In this document: positions 17,219-25,743 of the stretch, one piece after another
Position numbering within the stretch: the first letter of the stretch is position 1
How the letters are laid out: every line of letters begins with the position of its first letter
Source: Tolypothrix sp. PCC 7910
GTDB taxonomy: Bacteria > Cyanobacteriota > Cyanobacteriia > Cyanobacteriales > Nostocaceae
Length of the DNA: 64,000 bases
Direction: 5' to 3'
NCBI RefSeq assembly: GCF_011769525.1
Contig: NZ_CP050440.1
Span: 1,551,501-1,615,500, forward strand
The notes under the pieces: generated by a model
What the model saw: only the letters and a program-made list of their open reading frames with translations
Told to the model about the DNA's origin: nothing
Database searches by the model: none
Translations under genes and position numbers: made by a program

Positions 17219-18418
17219 CTACAAATGAATGTCAGAATAAATGGTCATATCGGATGGTTGCTTAATTTCGGGTTTGATTAAAGTTACTCCTGGTGCTGGT
17301 AGTGGATTATCTTTACCGTCTGTAAGCAAACTATCGGGTCGCAGGCGTAAGCCCAATGGTCGTTTGGTCGCATAAGTTTTAACATCTATTAATTCAAAAT
17401 CAGGTAATTTGTCGGCAGTAAAGCCATGCGGTTTCTCGTAGCGATAGCGCCAGCGAGTTGACCGATTTTTATAGCGAATGACGTAGGTTTTTGGTTGAAT
17501 TAGGGTATTGCCTGCGTTGGTTTGCAAGAGGCTAAAAGTTGTGGATACGGCATTAGAATTGACAGCGATTTCAACTAAGGCAAATGCATCTTTTCCAGTT
17601 AAAGGGTCAAAGAGTACAAAATCATCAACTTCTGAACCATTGAGTAACAGCCGATAGCGTCCAGGAATTTGCCCTGCAAAATTTAAGTTAACAGCAAAGT
17701 CATCACCAGGAATATGCCTATCTGGAATCGTGGCTTCCAAGGCGTAAGTTTCTTGTTGATTCACATCTACCAACGTCAAGCGAAAGCGATCGCCTGGATT
17801 GGCATTAGCGATGTTATATGTGCGATATAGTCCCTGACGAGGTAGCAGGTCTAGTTCGGAAACATACTGACTATTAGGTAAAGTATCCCAATCACTATCA
17901 TTAGGGATAGTATTAGCTGCAGCTTGGAAACGCAAGGCTTCCAGGGTTTTACCTGCGTAGCTAACTAATTGCCCTAGACGATATTCACTGTTGGCAGCAT
18001 AAGCCGATAAAGGTTGCGTCAGAAATAAAGCTTGTCCTTGATTGCCGGAAGTGTTGGAGAAATAATAAATCTGCTTGCGAGTTGTCGTCAGAGGTAAATT
18101 TGTGAAATTGGCAAAATAGCGATCGCGCACTACTAACCAAAATGTTAGCCGTAATGGTCGATCAATTTTCAGCACCGTCTTAAATACATTAGGCGACACC
18201 TCCGCTACCTGAGCAAAGAGACTCCCACCGTGAGACTGTGGACGAAATATCCAACGCAGATTGCGAAGCGATCGCAGACAATCCGACGTGGGAACTAAAG
18301 TCAAAGTACTAGAGATGTCATAATTGGTCGGTAGTGTCTCTGGCGGGTCGGGTTGACCTAAATAATAGTCATGCCAGAGTTCTAAATTGAGGAGTCTTTT
18401 GTATAAATTCATCGCCAC
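17219..18418 (-). CDS. Uncharacterised 399-aa CIS-locus protein
   Basis: This protein lies between the tail terminator and sheath genes, in the same orientation. It has no obvious signal peptide or membrane segment. The N-terminus contains LLNLELWHDYYLGQPDPPE; the rest is rich in beta-strand-like segments (TFWLVVRDRYFANF, GRYRLLLNGSEVDDFVLFDP, TYVIRYKNRSTRWRYRYEKP). I recognise the general type as an eCIS-associated hypothetical but cannot name a fold or activity. A structural accessory role at the terminator end is possible. The start could be GTG at 18418 or the ATG two codons later; GAGGGG precedes both. It begins 9 bp after the upstream stop. Confidence 0.75.
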   Translation of the reverse strand: MAMNLYKRLLNLELWHDYYLGQPDPPETLPTNYDISSTLTLVPTSDCLRSLRNLRWIFRPQSHGGSLFAQVAEVSPNVFKTVLKIDRPLRLTFWLVVRDRYFANFTNLPLTTTRKQIYYFSNTSGNQGQALFLTQPLSAYAANSEYRLGQLVSYAGKTLEALRFQAAANTIPNDSDWDTLPNSQYVSELDLLPRQGLYRTYNIANANPGDRFRLTLVDVNQQETYALEATIPDRHIPGDDFAVNLNFAGQIPGRYRLLLNGSEVDDFVLFDPLTGKDAFALVEIAVNSNAVSTTFSLLQTNAGNTLIQPKTYVIRYKNRSTRWRYRYEKPHGFTADKLPDFELIDVKTYATKRPLGLRLRPDSLLTDGKDNPLPAPGVTLIKPEIKQPSDMTIYSDIHL

Positions 18419-18426
18419 TTATCCCC

Positions 18427-19005
18427 TCACTCATTGATAGAGATTCCAGAGATGACTTCGCTTTCCGCTTGGCGTTTTTGCGCTTCTACGGCTACTAAAC
18501 GGGCCCGATAGAGAACGAAAGGCACCTGTTTGCCACCTAAAGCTCCCCAAAGATGGTTAAGTTGTTCAAAAGAGAGGGAATAAAGGTCTGGTATGATCCT
18601 GATATCCCTTGAACCAATGCCAGTTCCAGGCGTAGCGTTAAACGAGATTTCGGTTTGCGATTGAAAAAACTCCACCACTCGCGACAAGAGCCGGAGGCCT
18701 GTATCGTACTTATTGTGTAGTGCAGAAAAGAGAATAAACAGGTTGAGGTTAATCGGTGGGTTTTGGTAAACTGTGCGATTGTTCTCCAACCGATAGTAAG
18801 GAGAATTTTTGAGGGTAGTCTCCTCTTGGAGATTTACTAAACTCATCACTACATGGCCATTCAATTGATTGTTTGGCCCGCCTAGTTCTTCAGCCATAGC
18901 AATGTTATCTATAAGCACAATCGGCCCGGCTCCAAGTTCTGGCTCCATCTCCAAGATGTAGCGTTGCAAAGCAACCTGTATCAACCTCATTGCATCAAAT
19001 ATCAT
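18427..19005 (-). CDS. CIS tail terminator, DUF4255/Pvc16-N family (Afp16-like)
   Basis: This 192-aa protein has the DUF4255 (Pvc16 N-terminal) pattern: an N-terminal MRLIQVALQRYILEME helix, VVMSLVNLQEETTLKN, PPINLNLFILFSALHNKYD, then SFEQLNHLWGALGGKQVPFV and VLYRARLVAVEAQ. This family caps the tube and sheath at the distal end and sets sheath termination. It is the first gene of the run and so the likely operon start. ATG at 19005. Confidence 0.92.
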   Translation of the reverse strand: MIFDAMRLIQVALQRYILEMEPELGAGPIVLIDNIAMAEELGGPNNQLNGHVVMSLVNLQEETTLKNSPYYRLENNRTVYQNPPINLNLFILFSALHNKYDTGLRLLSRVVEFFQSQTEISFNATPGTGIGSRDIRIIPDLYSLSFEQLNHLWGALGGKQVPFVLYRARLVAVEAQKRQAESEVISGISINE

Positions 19006-19563
19006 AAGAAGTTGGTGAATGAATCAGCAGATGCCTAGACGTTTTCATCTACATAAGTACTAGTAGCTAGTTAAACTAGGGCATTTGTATAGAAAAATGC
19101 CCATGACATTTTCAAAAGATTGTTACAAAATTTATATATCTTTTCCGCAAAACCCTAGAGTGACTAGAGTAATGCTGAGAAGGTTTTTGGGTAATTTTTT
19201 CCAAACTGCAAGCTGCTTTATAACCTGATTATTAACCATTAAAGACAATATCTTTTTTTCGTCTTTTCTTCTGGCGAATGTAATATTTATTTTTATTCTA
19301 TGTATTTTCACTCGCTTAGTTCTGTTACCAAAACCTACAGAGCGTAGAAAAATTCAGTTTTTGCGAGAAGTTAAGTTTTATGATCCTGGGGGATTAGCAA
19401 TTCCCGTGAGTGCTGTAAGTTAAGACTTATTCCCCTTGTCTCCCTCATCTCCCACCCTGCGGGTTCGCTGAAAGCGTTCTCGTAAGAGTAGCCGCAAAGC
19501 GTCTACATCTCCCTTATTGAGGGCATAATTTTGGTAGCCCCTACCTAAGTGGAGTTAAGAGTA
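19006..19563. other. Divergent intergenic region between CIS operon and DOPA-dioxygenase-like gene
   Basis: There is no gene in this roughly 560-bp stretch. It contains the candidate CIS promoter and hairpin at 19079-19115, and a GC-rich short palindrome cluster near 19452-19505 (CCTGCGGGTTCGCTGAAAGC and following) of a dispersed cyanobacterial type. Confidence 0.55.
19079..19115 (-). promoter_or_regulatory. Candidate CIS operon promoter overlapped by a hairpin
   Basis: On the minus strand TTGAAA (19110-19115) and TATACA (19086-19091) are spaced by 18 bp, a fair sigma70-type match about 80 bp upstream of the first CIS gene. An 8-bp perfect inverted repeat GGGCATTT/AAATGCCC (19079-19086 and 19095-19102) overlaps the -10 and part of the spacer. 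It could be an operator or an RNA hairpin at the 5' end. The call rests on sequence pattern only. Confidence 0.35.
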
Positions 19564-19923
19564 ATGACAGAAAATATTGTTGCTATTACTGGGTTTCACG
19601 CTCATGTTTACTTCGATATTGGCACTCGTGAGGTGGCTTCTCGTGTACGGGAAGGATTAGGCGCTAATTTTGATGTACAACTCGGACGTTGGCATGACAA
19701 GCCTATCGGCCCACATCCCAAATCCATGTATCAAGTAGCATTTTCTCCAGAGCAGTTTGGCAAAGTTGTACCTTGGTTAATGCTCAATCGTGAAGGATTA
19801 GATATTTTAGTTCACCCTTCCACTGGTGATGATGTTGCAGATCATACAGACCATTCTTTATGGTTAGGAAATAAGCTAGCTTTGAATATCCATTTTTTGG
19901 AGCAGATTAACCAAAGGCAATAG
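19564..19923 (+). CDS. DOPA 4,5-dioxygenase-like protein
   Basis: This 119-aa protein belongs to the small DOPA 4,5-dioxygenase family. The N-terminal GFHAHVYFDIGTREVASRVR motif and the later LVHPSTGDDVADHTDHSLWL supply the conserved His residues expected to hold Fe(II). The family performs extradiol cleavage of catechols, making betalain-type products in fungi; the physiological substrate in cyanobacteria is not established here. I chose the ATG at 19564 because GGAG lies 9 bp upstream; a GTG at 19549 is less likely. It appears to be a single gene. Confidence 0.88.
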   Translation: MTENIVAITGFHAHVYFDIGTREVASRVREGLGANFDVQLGRWHDKPIGPHPKSMYQVAFSPEQFGKVVPWLMLNREGLDILVHPSTGDDVADHTDHSLWLGNKLALNIHFLEQINQRQ

Positions 19924-20067
19924 TGAAGCTGTGACGGGAACGCAGAGGGTTTCCACGCCACTAGCTACAACAGAAATATTATGATCGGGTTGGGAAATAG
20001 GAAAGAGTATGGATGTGAGAAGAAAACCAGATTCTGAAAATGAAGACATTCATCTTCATCAACCCAT

Positions 20068-20769
20068 TTATTGAATGGGCTGCAGATTCAACTCTTGTTG
20101 CCATTGGGTTAGAGGCTTTTCCCAACCCTCTTCCCACTTCTGAGCAAATAATGGTTTGGCGGTTTTGCCCATTTGCAACCCTTGAGCGATCGCATCTAAT
20201 AATTGGGGTAGTTCTTCCGGTGCTAACAATGTACTAGACATCAAACTATTTGCCACTAACATCGTTGCCAAGGGATAAGGGAATTGTGTGAGATGAAACG
20301 CCTGTAAACCAATTTCACCAATGGGTGAAGTGTCAAATCCCGTCACGATATGCCAAAGATCGTGAGTCTGACTCAACCGCAGTTCAACATACTGGGCATC
20401 AGATTCTGCTATCATCCCTGTATGGAGGTTAGGGTCGAAGCCTTTTTCCTTAATGGTTGCAGCATAGATGTAGCCTAAAGACTTTTGAGGATAGGTGAGT
20501 AGTTTTTCGAGGTCATAGTTACAAGGAATATAGCGATCGCCAATTATTGCTGCACAAGCTGGATGACGTTTTAAATGTTGTGCTGCTAAATCAAATGCAG
20601 GAGTCTCTACCAAAGCCTCTGCCATTTCGCCCACCAATTCTAGGCTAGTGTCACCCGCCAACATAGAAAAGAATGATTTGAAAATAATTAGCATTTGGTA
20701 ATGTATTTGCTGTTGAATTTCATAGTTCGAGGGTTGATGAGTCTTAAATAAATCTATGAGTTGCATCAT
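20068..20769 (-). CDS. Coq4-like protein
   Basis: This 233-aa protein belongs to the Coq4 family. It contains the diagnostic zinc-site motif H-D-x-x-H-(x11)-E as HDLWHIVTGFDTSPIGE in its middle, followed by GLQAFHLTQFPYPLA. In eukaryotes and proteobacteria Coq4 takes part in ubiquinone biosynthesis, acting on the C1 position of the quinone ring in recent work. Cyanobacteria make plastoquinone rather than ubiquinone, so the role may concern another lipid or prenyl compound. Convergent with the preceding dioxygenase gene. ATG at 20769, with an AAGAGG element upstream. Confidence 0.88.
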   Translation of the reverse strand: MMQLIDLFKTHQPSNYEIQQQIHYQMLIIFKSFFSMLAGDTSLELVGEMAEALVETPAFDLAAQHLKRHPACAAIIGDRYIPCNYDLEKLLTYPQKSLGYIYAATIKEKGFDPNLHTGMIAESDAQYVELRLSQTHDLWHIVTGFDTSPIGEIGLQAFHLTQFPYPLATMLVANSLMSSTLLAPEELPQLLDAIAQGLQMGKTAKPLFAQKWEEGWEKPLTQWQQELNLQPIQ

Positions 20770-21061
20770 AAATACCTCTTGAGAACAAAAAAATTACCAA
20801 GAAAGGAAAGTTTTGTGAATAAAGTTGGTTGAGTTGCTACAAATCAGACATTTACACCAGTTTTTGGCACAACCAAGGATGAAAATCTGTCTTTCCTATG
20901 ACGACAGTTACCTCAAGTCGGGGAACCCGCCCACGGCACTGTCTCCGCAACGCACTGCCTCCCCCATGCCCATTTTCAAGCTAAAAACTTTCAACTCAAA
21001 AATGTCCCATTGCTTTGTAAGAAAGGAAAAAGGGCTTTTATCTGTAATTGCATCGCCCTAT
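20770..21061. repeat. Spacer holding dispersed repeat copy (20851-20965)
   Basis: No gene is supported. The segment 20851-20890 (GGCACAACCAAGGATGAAAA, then TCTGTCTTTCC) recurs at 21551-21583, and a variant of 20874-20965 including CAAGTCGGG and CCCACGGCACTG occurs at 63134-63243. The repeats bracket the short ORF at 21062-21367. They look like degenerate dispersed intergenic repeats. Confidence 0.6.
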
Positions 21062-21367
21062 TTACCAAAGCAAATCATTCAGCACTCCATACAAACCAAC
21101 AAAATCAATCTTGCTGAGGGCGCTCAGATAGCGAATATATTCATAGGTACGCTGATTACCAGATGAACAGAGTAACTTAAAGGGTGCGATCGCCAAAGTC
21201 AACCAAGGAGAACACTTGGATTTGAAGATACGCAACCTAATGTAGCCCCATTGAAAAAGGTTGTGAGAACTCATATCTGCACAGACAGAGCGGATTTTCC
21301 GGCTAGCCAAGCGCAGTAAATCCTGAATCATGGCAAGTTTGTTTGTGAATTCTTCAGCTAAATACAT
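21062..21367 (-). CDS. Hypothetical short ORF behind a palindrome-bearing promoter
   Basis: This 101-aa frame starts at ATG 21367 (MYLAEEFTNKLAMIQDLLRL). I recognise no family. The middle and C-terminus (GYIRLRIFKSKCSPWLTLAI) look unusual and may be remnant sequence, although the reading frame has HIP1-containing codons like its neighbours. Its main support is the well-formed promoter directly upstream (21366-21414), which would start transcription only about 10 bp before the ATG. It could be a decayed gene formerly under a TetR-type regulator. Confidence 0.3.
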   Translation of the reverse strand: MYLAEEFTNKLAMIQDLLRLASRKIRSVCADMSSHNLFQWGYIRLRIFKSKCSPWLTLAIAPFKLLCSSGNQRTYEYIRYLSALSKIDFVGLYGVLNDLLW

Positions 21368-21414
21368 GAGCAATGCTCATTTTTATAATATGAGCAATAC
21401 TCATTTTTTGTCAA
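21366..21414 (-). promoter_or_regulatory. Promoter with two near-identical palindromic operators
   Basis: On the minus strand TTGACA (21409-21414) and TATTAT (21385-21390) are 18 bp apart. One 15-bp palindrome, ATGAGTATTGCTCAT, fills the spacer (21390-21404). A second, ATGAGCATTGCTCAT, lies downstream of the -10 and covers the start codon (21366-21380). Paired identical operators placed this way are typical of TetR-family repression. No TetR gene is in the neighbourhood shown. Confidence 0.7.
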
Positions 21415-21829
21415 GTTTTGTGTTTGAGATCTGGATTCAACCAAGGGTCATATAACGTAGCCATCATGAACTGCGTCCACCAGAACACATGAAAAATTCA
21501 TTAATCCCCCTTGCTCCCTGCTTTTTCAAGCTAGCTATTCACACCAGGTTTTGGCACAACCAAGGATGAAAATCTGTCTTTCCCATGCCCTATGCCCAGT
21601 AGCTAGCTACGAAATTATCAGGGTTTCAAGACGTAATTCTCATTAAACGTTAATTGGTATAATGCCAATCGGCCATTGATTATCTTTATTTCATGGTAGA
21701 GATGTTAGTAATAACACCTCTACAAAATTTCCCATCTCTTTTAAGAGATAAATTGATACACAATCACCATAACAAACGCTATTGATGGCGTTTTGAATTG
21801 GTAGTTATAGAGCAGAGGCAAATCTTGAG
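21415..21829. other. Gene-free region upstream of the haemagglutinin-like gene
   Basis: No gene is seen. The dispersed repeat seen at 20851 recurs at 21541-21583. A palindrome ATTGG-TATAATG-CCAAT at 21653-21669 contains a TATAAT that could serve the downstream plus-strand gene; no convincing -35 accompanies it. Confidence 0.45.
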
Positions 21830-23829
21830 ATGGCTCAAAGTAGCAAAAATTGTTTTTGGCAATTGGGTTTAGCGAGGGTTGGCGGATTCACCTTTGGCAT
21901 TAGCTTGGCGATGACGAATGCTGTATTCGCCCAGAGTGCGATCGCACCTGATAGCCTACTCGGCAATGAAAGTTCTCAAGTTATACAAAATTTTCAAGGT
22001 AATCCTACGGAAGCGATCGCAGGCGGAGCGACTCGTGGTAATAATCTATTTCACAGTTTTTTAGAATTTAACGTTAGCGAAGGACGTTCAGCAGTTTTTT
22101 TAAGCCCTAGCGCTAATCTACAGAATATTTTAGTGCGTGTTACTGGTAGTAATCGCTCAGAAATTTTAGGTAGGCTTGCTACTGCTAATTCTAACGCCAA
22201 CTTATTTTTAATTAATCCCAATGGCATCTTTTTTGGCCCAAATGCCAGCCTGAATGTAGGTGGTTCATTTGTGGCGAGTACGGCTAACAAAATCAACTTT
22301 GCTGATGGTAGTGTTTTTAGTGCTACAGATCCCCAAACAAAACCTTTACTGACAATTAGTACACCAATTGGCTTGCAATTCGATCAACCTGGGAAAGATA
22401 TCAATCAATTCGGCGCACTAGAAGTTCCCACAGGTAAAACTTTAGCTTTAGTAGGTCTCAAGGTAAGGCTTTTCAAGGTTTCCCTAGTGGTTTGTTTACT
22501 CAAACTTTTGGAGATGGTGTAGCTGGCCCTTTAACTATAGAAACCGGAAAATTAATTGTTGAAGGTGGCGCGAATATAGCAACTAGTGCTAGGCGAGGTA
22601 GTAGAGGTAATGGCGGTACCTTAAAAGTAAATGCCGATTTGATTGAAGTTAAAGGCGCGTCTTTTTTAGATTTCCCTAGTGGCTTATTTACTCAAACGCT
22701 CGATGTAGGAAACGCAGGTTCCTTAATAATTGACACCAAGCAATTAATTACTCGAGGTGGAGGAGTAGTAACATCTGGTACAAACGTCAATAGCCAGGGT
22801 AATGGTGGTAATTTGACAGTACGCGCTTCTGAGTTAATAGAACTCAGTGGCACAACGCCAGTTGATAAAGACCCCAGTGGCTTATTTGCGCGTAGTCGCG
22901 GTAGTGGTGAGGCGGGTTCATTATTTGTAACTACAGACAGGTTGATTGTACAGGATCGGGCACGAGCTACTGTAGAAGCCTTAGGTTCCGGTAATGCCGG
23001 ACAATTAGCAGTTAATGCCCGTGAAGTTCGTTTGGATAGACAAGGCAAAATAGTTGCTGAAACAGTATCTGGTAATGGTGGAGACTTGATTCTGCAAGTC
23101 CAGAACTTACTGTTGTTACGCAATAATAGTCAAATTTCTACCACAGCAGGGACAACTGGTGGTGGTGGTAATGGTGGCAATATCACCGTTAATACCCCTA
23201 ATGGCTTTATTGTTGGTGTTCCTGAAGAAAATAGCGATATCACAGCCAATGCATTTACTGGCTCTGGTGGTAAAGTCCAAATCAACGCTTTTGGCATTTT
23301 TGGGATAGAACAGCTCAGTCGCCAGGATTTAGTCAGGTTACTCAACACTAACGACCCAACAAAACTTAACCCCCAACTACTCCTAAGTAACGACATCACA
23401 GCTATTTCTCAGACAAACCCCAATTTAAGCGGCATAGTTAATATAGACACACCTGGTATTGACCCCAATAAGGGCTTAGTAAATTTGCCCACCCAACCAG
23501 TAAAACTCACACTTGATCAAACTTGTCGAGTGATTGCAGGCAATAATCAAAGTAGCTTTACTGTGACTGGCCGTGGTGGTATCCCTTCCAGCCCTACAGA
23601 AACCCTCAATAGTGATGCTGTGCTAGCAGATTGGATTGCTGTTGATAGAGTTGGTGAAACTTCTGCTGGCGCAACTGTGAGTCAAAATTATCCCAAATCT
23701 GCACCCGCAAAAATTGTCGAAGCTACAGGCTGGGCAATTAACCCCAAAGGCGAGGTAGTTCTCACAGCTAATACAGCCAATGTTACCCCCTATAGTTCTT
23801 GGCAGAAGCAAACTAGCTGTGTTCATTGA
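21830..23829 (+). pseudogene. Filamentous-haemagglutinin-type secreted protein, frameshifted
   Basis: The first frame (21830-22522) encodes a signal peptide ending AVFAQ and a complete two-partner-secretion domain (NLFHSFLEFNVSEGRSAVFL; NANLFLINPNGIFFGPNASL; VGGSFVAST), then loses homology after TGKTLALVG. The second frame, from about 22459 to 23829, continues with repeated strands such as GFPSGLFTQT..GPLTIETGKLIV and ends with a conserved C-terminus (PVKLTLDQTCRV; WIAVDRV; TGWAINPKGEVVLTAN). The jump occurs at about 22458. Because the second frame resumes in a later repeat-type block, an internal deletion is more likely than a one-base slip. Products of this family are exported by TpsB porins and act in adhesion or competition. 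No TpsB gene is in the window. As it stands the protein would be truncated to 230 aa. Confidence 0.75.
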
Positions 23830-23836
23830 GTTGGAG

Positions 23837-23856
23837 AGACGTGATTAATCGCGTCT
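23837..23856. terminator. Palindrome between convergent genes, possible bidirectional terminator
   Basis: A 20-bp near-perfect palindrome AGACGTGATTAATCGCGTCT lies just after the haemagglutinin stop and in front of the converging DUF4336 gene. An exact palindrome of the same family sits at 31321-31340, also between convergent genes, and both are followed or preceded by GTACAAGAG. There is no clear U-tract, so it may be a dispersed repeat rather than an intrinsic terminator. Confidence 0.45.
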
Positions 23857-23955
23857 GTACAAGAGCCAAAAGTCAGGAGTTAAAAGTAGTTATTCTCCTT
23901 TCCCCCTTCCCCCTTGCCCTCTTGCTCCTTGTCCTCTGCCCTTTTCCCAATCCCC

Positions 23956-25155
23956 TCACACCCTCTCCTTCGCTGGGGTAGCAATACCGCGTTTGAGCAA
24001 ATCTGCTTCCAGTCCGGTGATGAATTGCAAATCTTCTTGGGGTAGAGACTGGCTAAAAGACGGATTCTTTTCTAAAAAGGCGAATGCTTGCCGAAATTGA
24101 TAGGGAGTTGTGTTGATGGGGGAGTCAAAATGACAACTGATAATTTGATGAAAATCCCAACTAGCAACTTTGTCTGCCCAGTCGAGGACTTGTTTTGGCC
24201 CTTGGGGAAGAATTAGGGTTTGCAGAATTGGGGCGACAAATGGCCGTCCATCGCCGCGCAGGGCTGCAAATGATTGTTGCCAGTTTTCTCGCCAACGGAA
24301 AGGAAAGAAACCAAAATAAGCTTTTTTTGACTTTTCTGCTGCTTTGAAAGCATCGCGGAACATCTCACCCATGCTTGCAACTTCTAGCGCGCCAGGGCGG
24401 AAGTATATAGCAAATAATGAAATGCGTTGCCATCCCTTGCGGCGATTAGCTGGAGTATCTACGATCGCTTCCTGTCCGTTGTCTCTAGCATGAAATAATA
24501 AGGGATAGGGATCGATTTGCACGATCGCAGGTGGTTCTTCTGGTACAGAGAGTATGGTATCAGTCAGCAATAAAGTGTGCGATCGCTTGTGAAATACTGC
24601 AACTTCTCCAAACGATCCCCGCCCCAAATTAATATCTAATACCGCATAGTCAAATTCATCAGCAAAGGTTACTTGGCTCTTGTCTGCGGGAATTTCTTGG
24701 GTGCGGCTTTGGGGAAAACCTAGCCAACTCAAAGGCAAGTTGAAGGGAAAACTCCATTGGTGCGGTGCTACAAACACTTGCGCTTTGGGGAAGCGGCGAG
24801 CGAAGGGGCCGACAAAAACCTTGTGTTCTAAACCAGAACTTGTAGGCAAAATGATGTATTTAACATCACCATGCTTGGCTACTAAATCATTAATTAAACG
24901 GATACATTCTGTTGTGGGTGCAACTGGTGCATAAACCAATATACCGCCGGACTCCAGCTTCACCAAAGTCATCCGAATCGGCACAATAGTGTAGAGAATG
25001 CCGTGCAGTTGGTCGAATGTCCAAATAGTATCTTTAACTACTTCAGTGCAAACCGTCCGCCGTTTGCCGTAGGGGTAAAGAGGTACAGTCAACCAAAATG
25101 GCCATGACCAATCACGCGGATGCATTGTTTCTGCTTGCGACCCTTGTGCATTCAT
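23956..25155 (-). CDS. DUF4336 domain protein
   Basis: This 399-aa protein matches the DUF4336 family of cyanobacteria and plants. The N-terminus has WPFWLTVPLYPYGKRRTVCT and TIWTFDQLHGILYTIVPIRM; the middle has VAKHGDVKYIILPTSSGLEH, KVFVGPFARRFPKAQVFVAP and LLLTDTILSVP. The layout (GGILVYAPVAPT; YIILPT..GLEHK; HKRSHTLLLTD) resembles a metallo-beta-lactamase fold with a changed metal site. The biochemical function is unknown. No signal peptide is present. It is the last gene of a four-gene minus-strand run, 94 bp after the DUF1772 gene. ATG at 25155. Confidence 0.85.
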   Translation of the reverse strand: MNAQGSQAETMHPRDWSWPFWLTVPLYPYGKRRTVCTEVVKDTIWTFDQLHGILYTIVPIRMTLVKLESGGILVYAPVAPTTECIRLINDLVAKHGDVKYIILPTSSGLEHKVFVGPFARRFPKAQVFVAPHQWSFPFNLPLSWLGFPQSRTQEIPADKSQVTFADEFDYAVLDINLGRGSFGEVAVFHKRSHTLLLTDTILSVPEEPPAIVQIDPYPLLFHARDNGQEAIVDTPANRRKGWQRISLFAIYFRPGALEVASMGEMFRDAFKAAEKSKKAYFGFFPFRWRENWQQSFAALRGDGRPFVAPILQTLILPQGPKQVLDWADKVASWDFHQIISCHFDSPINTTPYQFRQAFAFLEKNPSFSQSLPQEDLQFITGLEADLLKRGIATPAKERV

Positions 25156-25249
25156 AGTTATTTACCCCTTTCATGCTCCTTACCAATTTCTAGCATTAGA
25201 AGGAGCTAGTGGAACGAGGAAATTGGGAATGGGGAATGGGTAATTGGTG

Positions 25250-25741
25250 TTAGAGGTGATGTTTTTTGTATTCAGGAACATCAACTAGTACAGAAATCAG
25301 CAATGCACTAAAGCCAGCTAGACTGCAAATAAAGTTTGTAGCGTGGGCATATTCCCATTGATTTCTTAGCTGTTGCCAATTGATTGGTAGTGAAGTTGTA
25401 TTAGCCTGTTCAATCACAACATTCACAGGCTCAATCCGCAGAAAATAGATGAGGGGAAAAGCGATCGCTAAACAAAGCGTACCTGCCAATGTCCACCAAA
25501 AAGCAACGCGGTGTTTTCGTACCAGAATTGTAAGTGCGATCGCACACAGCACTGCACCCACAGTAATGAAGGCCCCTGGCCCTGGCGCACCAAAATAACG
25601 GTACAGGCTATTTTGAATCGTCACATATAGCGCTCCATCGTACTGCATTTTGGGAGGCAGTTCTAAAGCATGGGCAAATTCTAAACCCATAAATAGCGCG
25701 ACGATAATGAGTGTAATTAAACGCCAAATTTTGAGAAACAT
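25250..25741 (-). CDS. DUF1772-type four-helix membrane protein
   Basis: This 163-aa integral membrane protein has hydrophobic helices at about 5-25, 55-72, 78-102 and 135-155. FLKIWRLITLIIVALFMGLE and GLEFAHALELPPKM at the start, and NQWEYAHATNFICSLAGFSA near the end, fit the DUF1772 family (anthrone-oxygenase-like). Conserved His residues lie in the second loop and last helix. The family includes anthrone oxygenases, but most bacterial members have no known substrate. It starts 2 bp after the methyltransferase stop, so the two are almost certainly co-translated. Confidence 0.8.
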   Translation of the reverse strand: MFLKIWRLITLIIVALFMGLEFAHALELPPKMQYDGALYVTIQNSLYRYFGAPGPGAFITVGAVLCAIALTILVRKHRVAFWWTLAGTLCLAIAFPLIYFLRIEPVNVVIEQANTTSLPINWQQLRNQWEYAHATNFICSLAGFSALLISVLVDVPEYKKHHL

Positions 25742-25743
25742 TG

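Noticed and set aside
22692-23399. Minus-strand frames of 143 and 89 codons
   Set aside because: They are antisense to the repetitive haemagglutinin-like sequence, with no family similarity and Pro/Ser-rich mirror composition.
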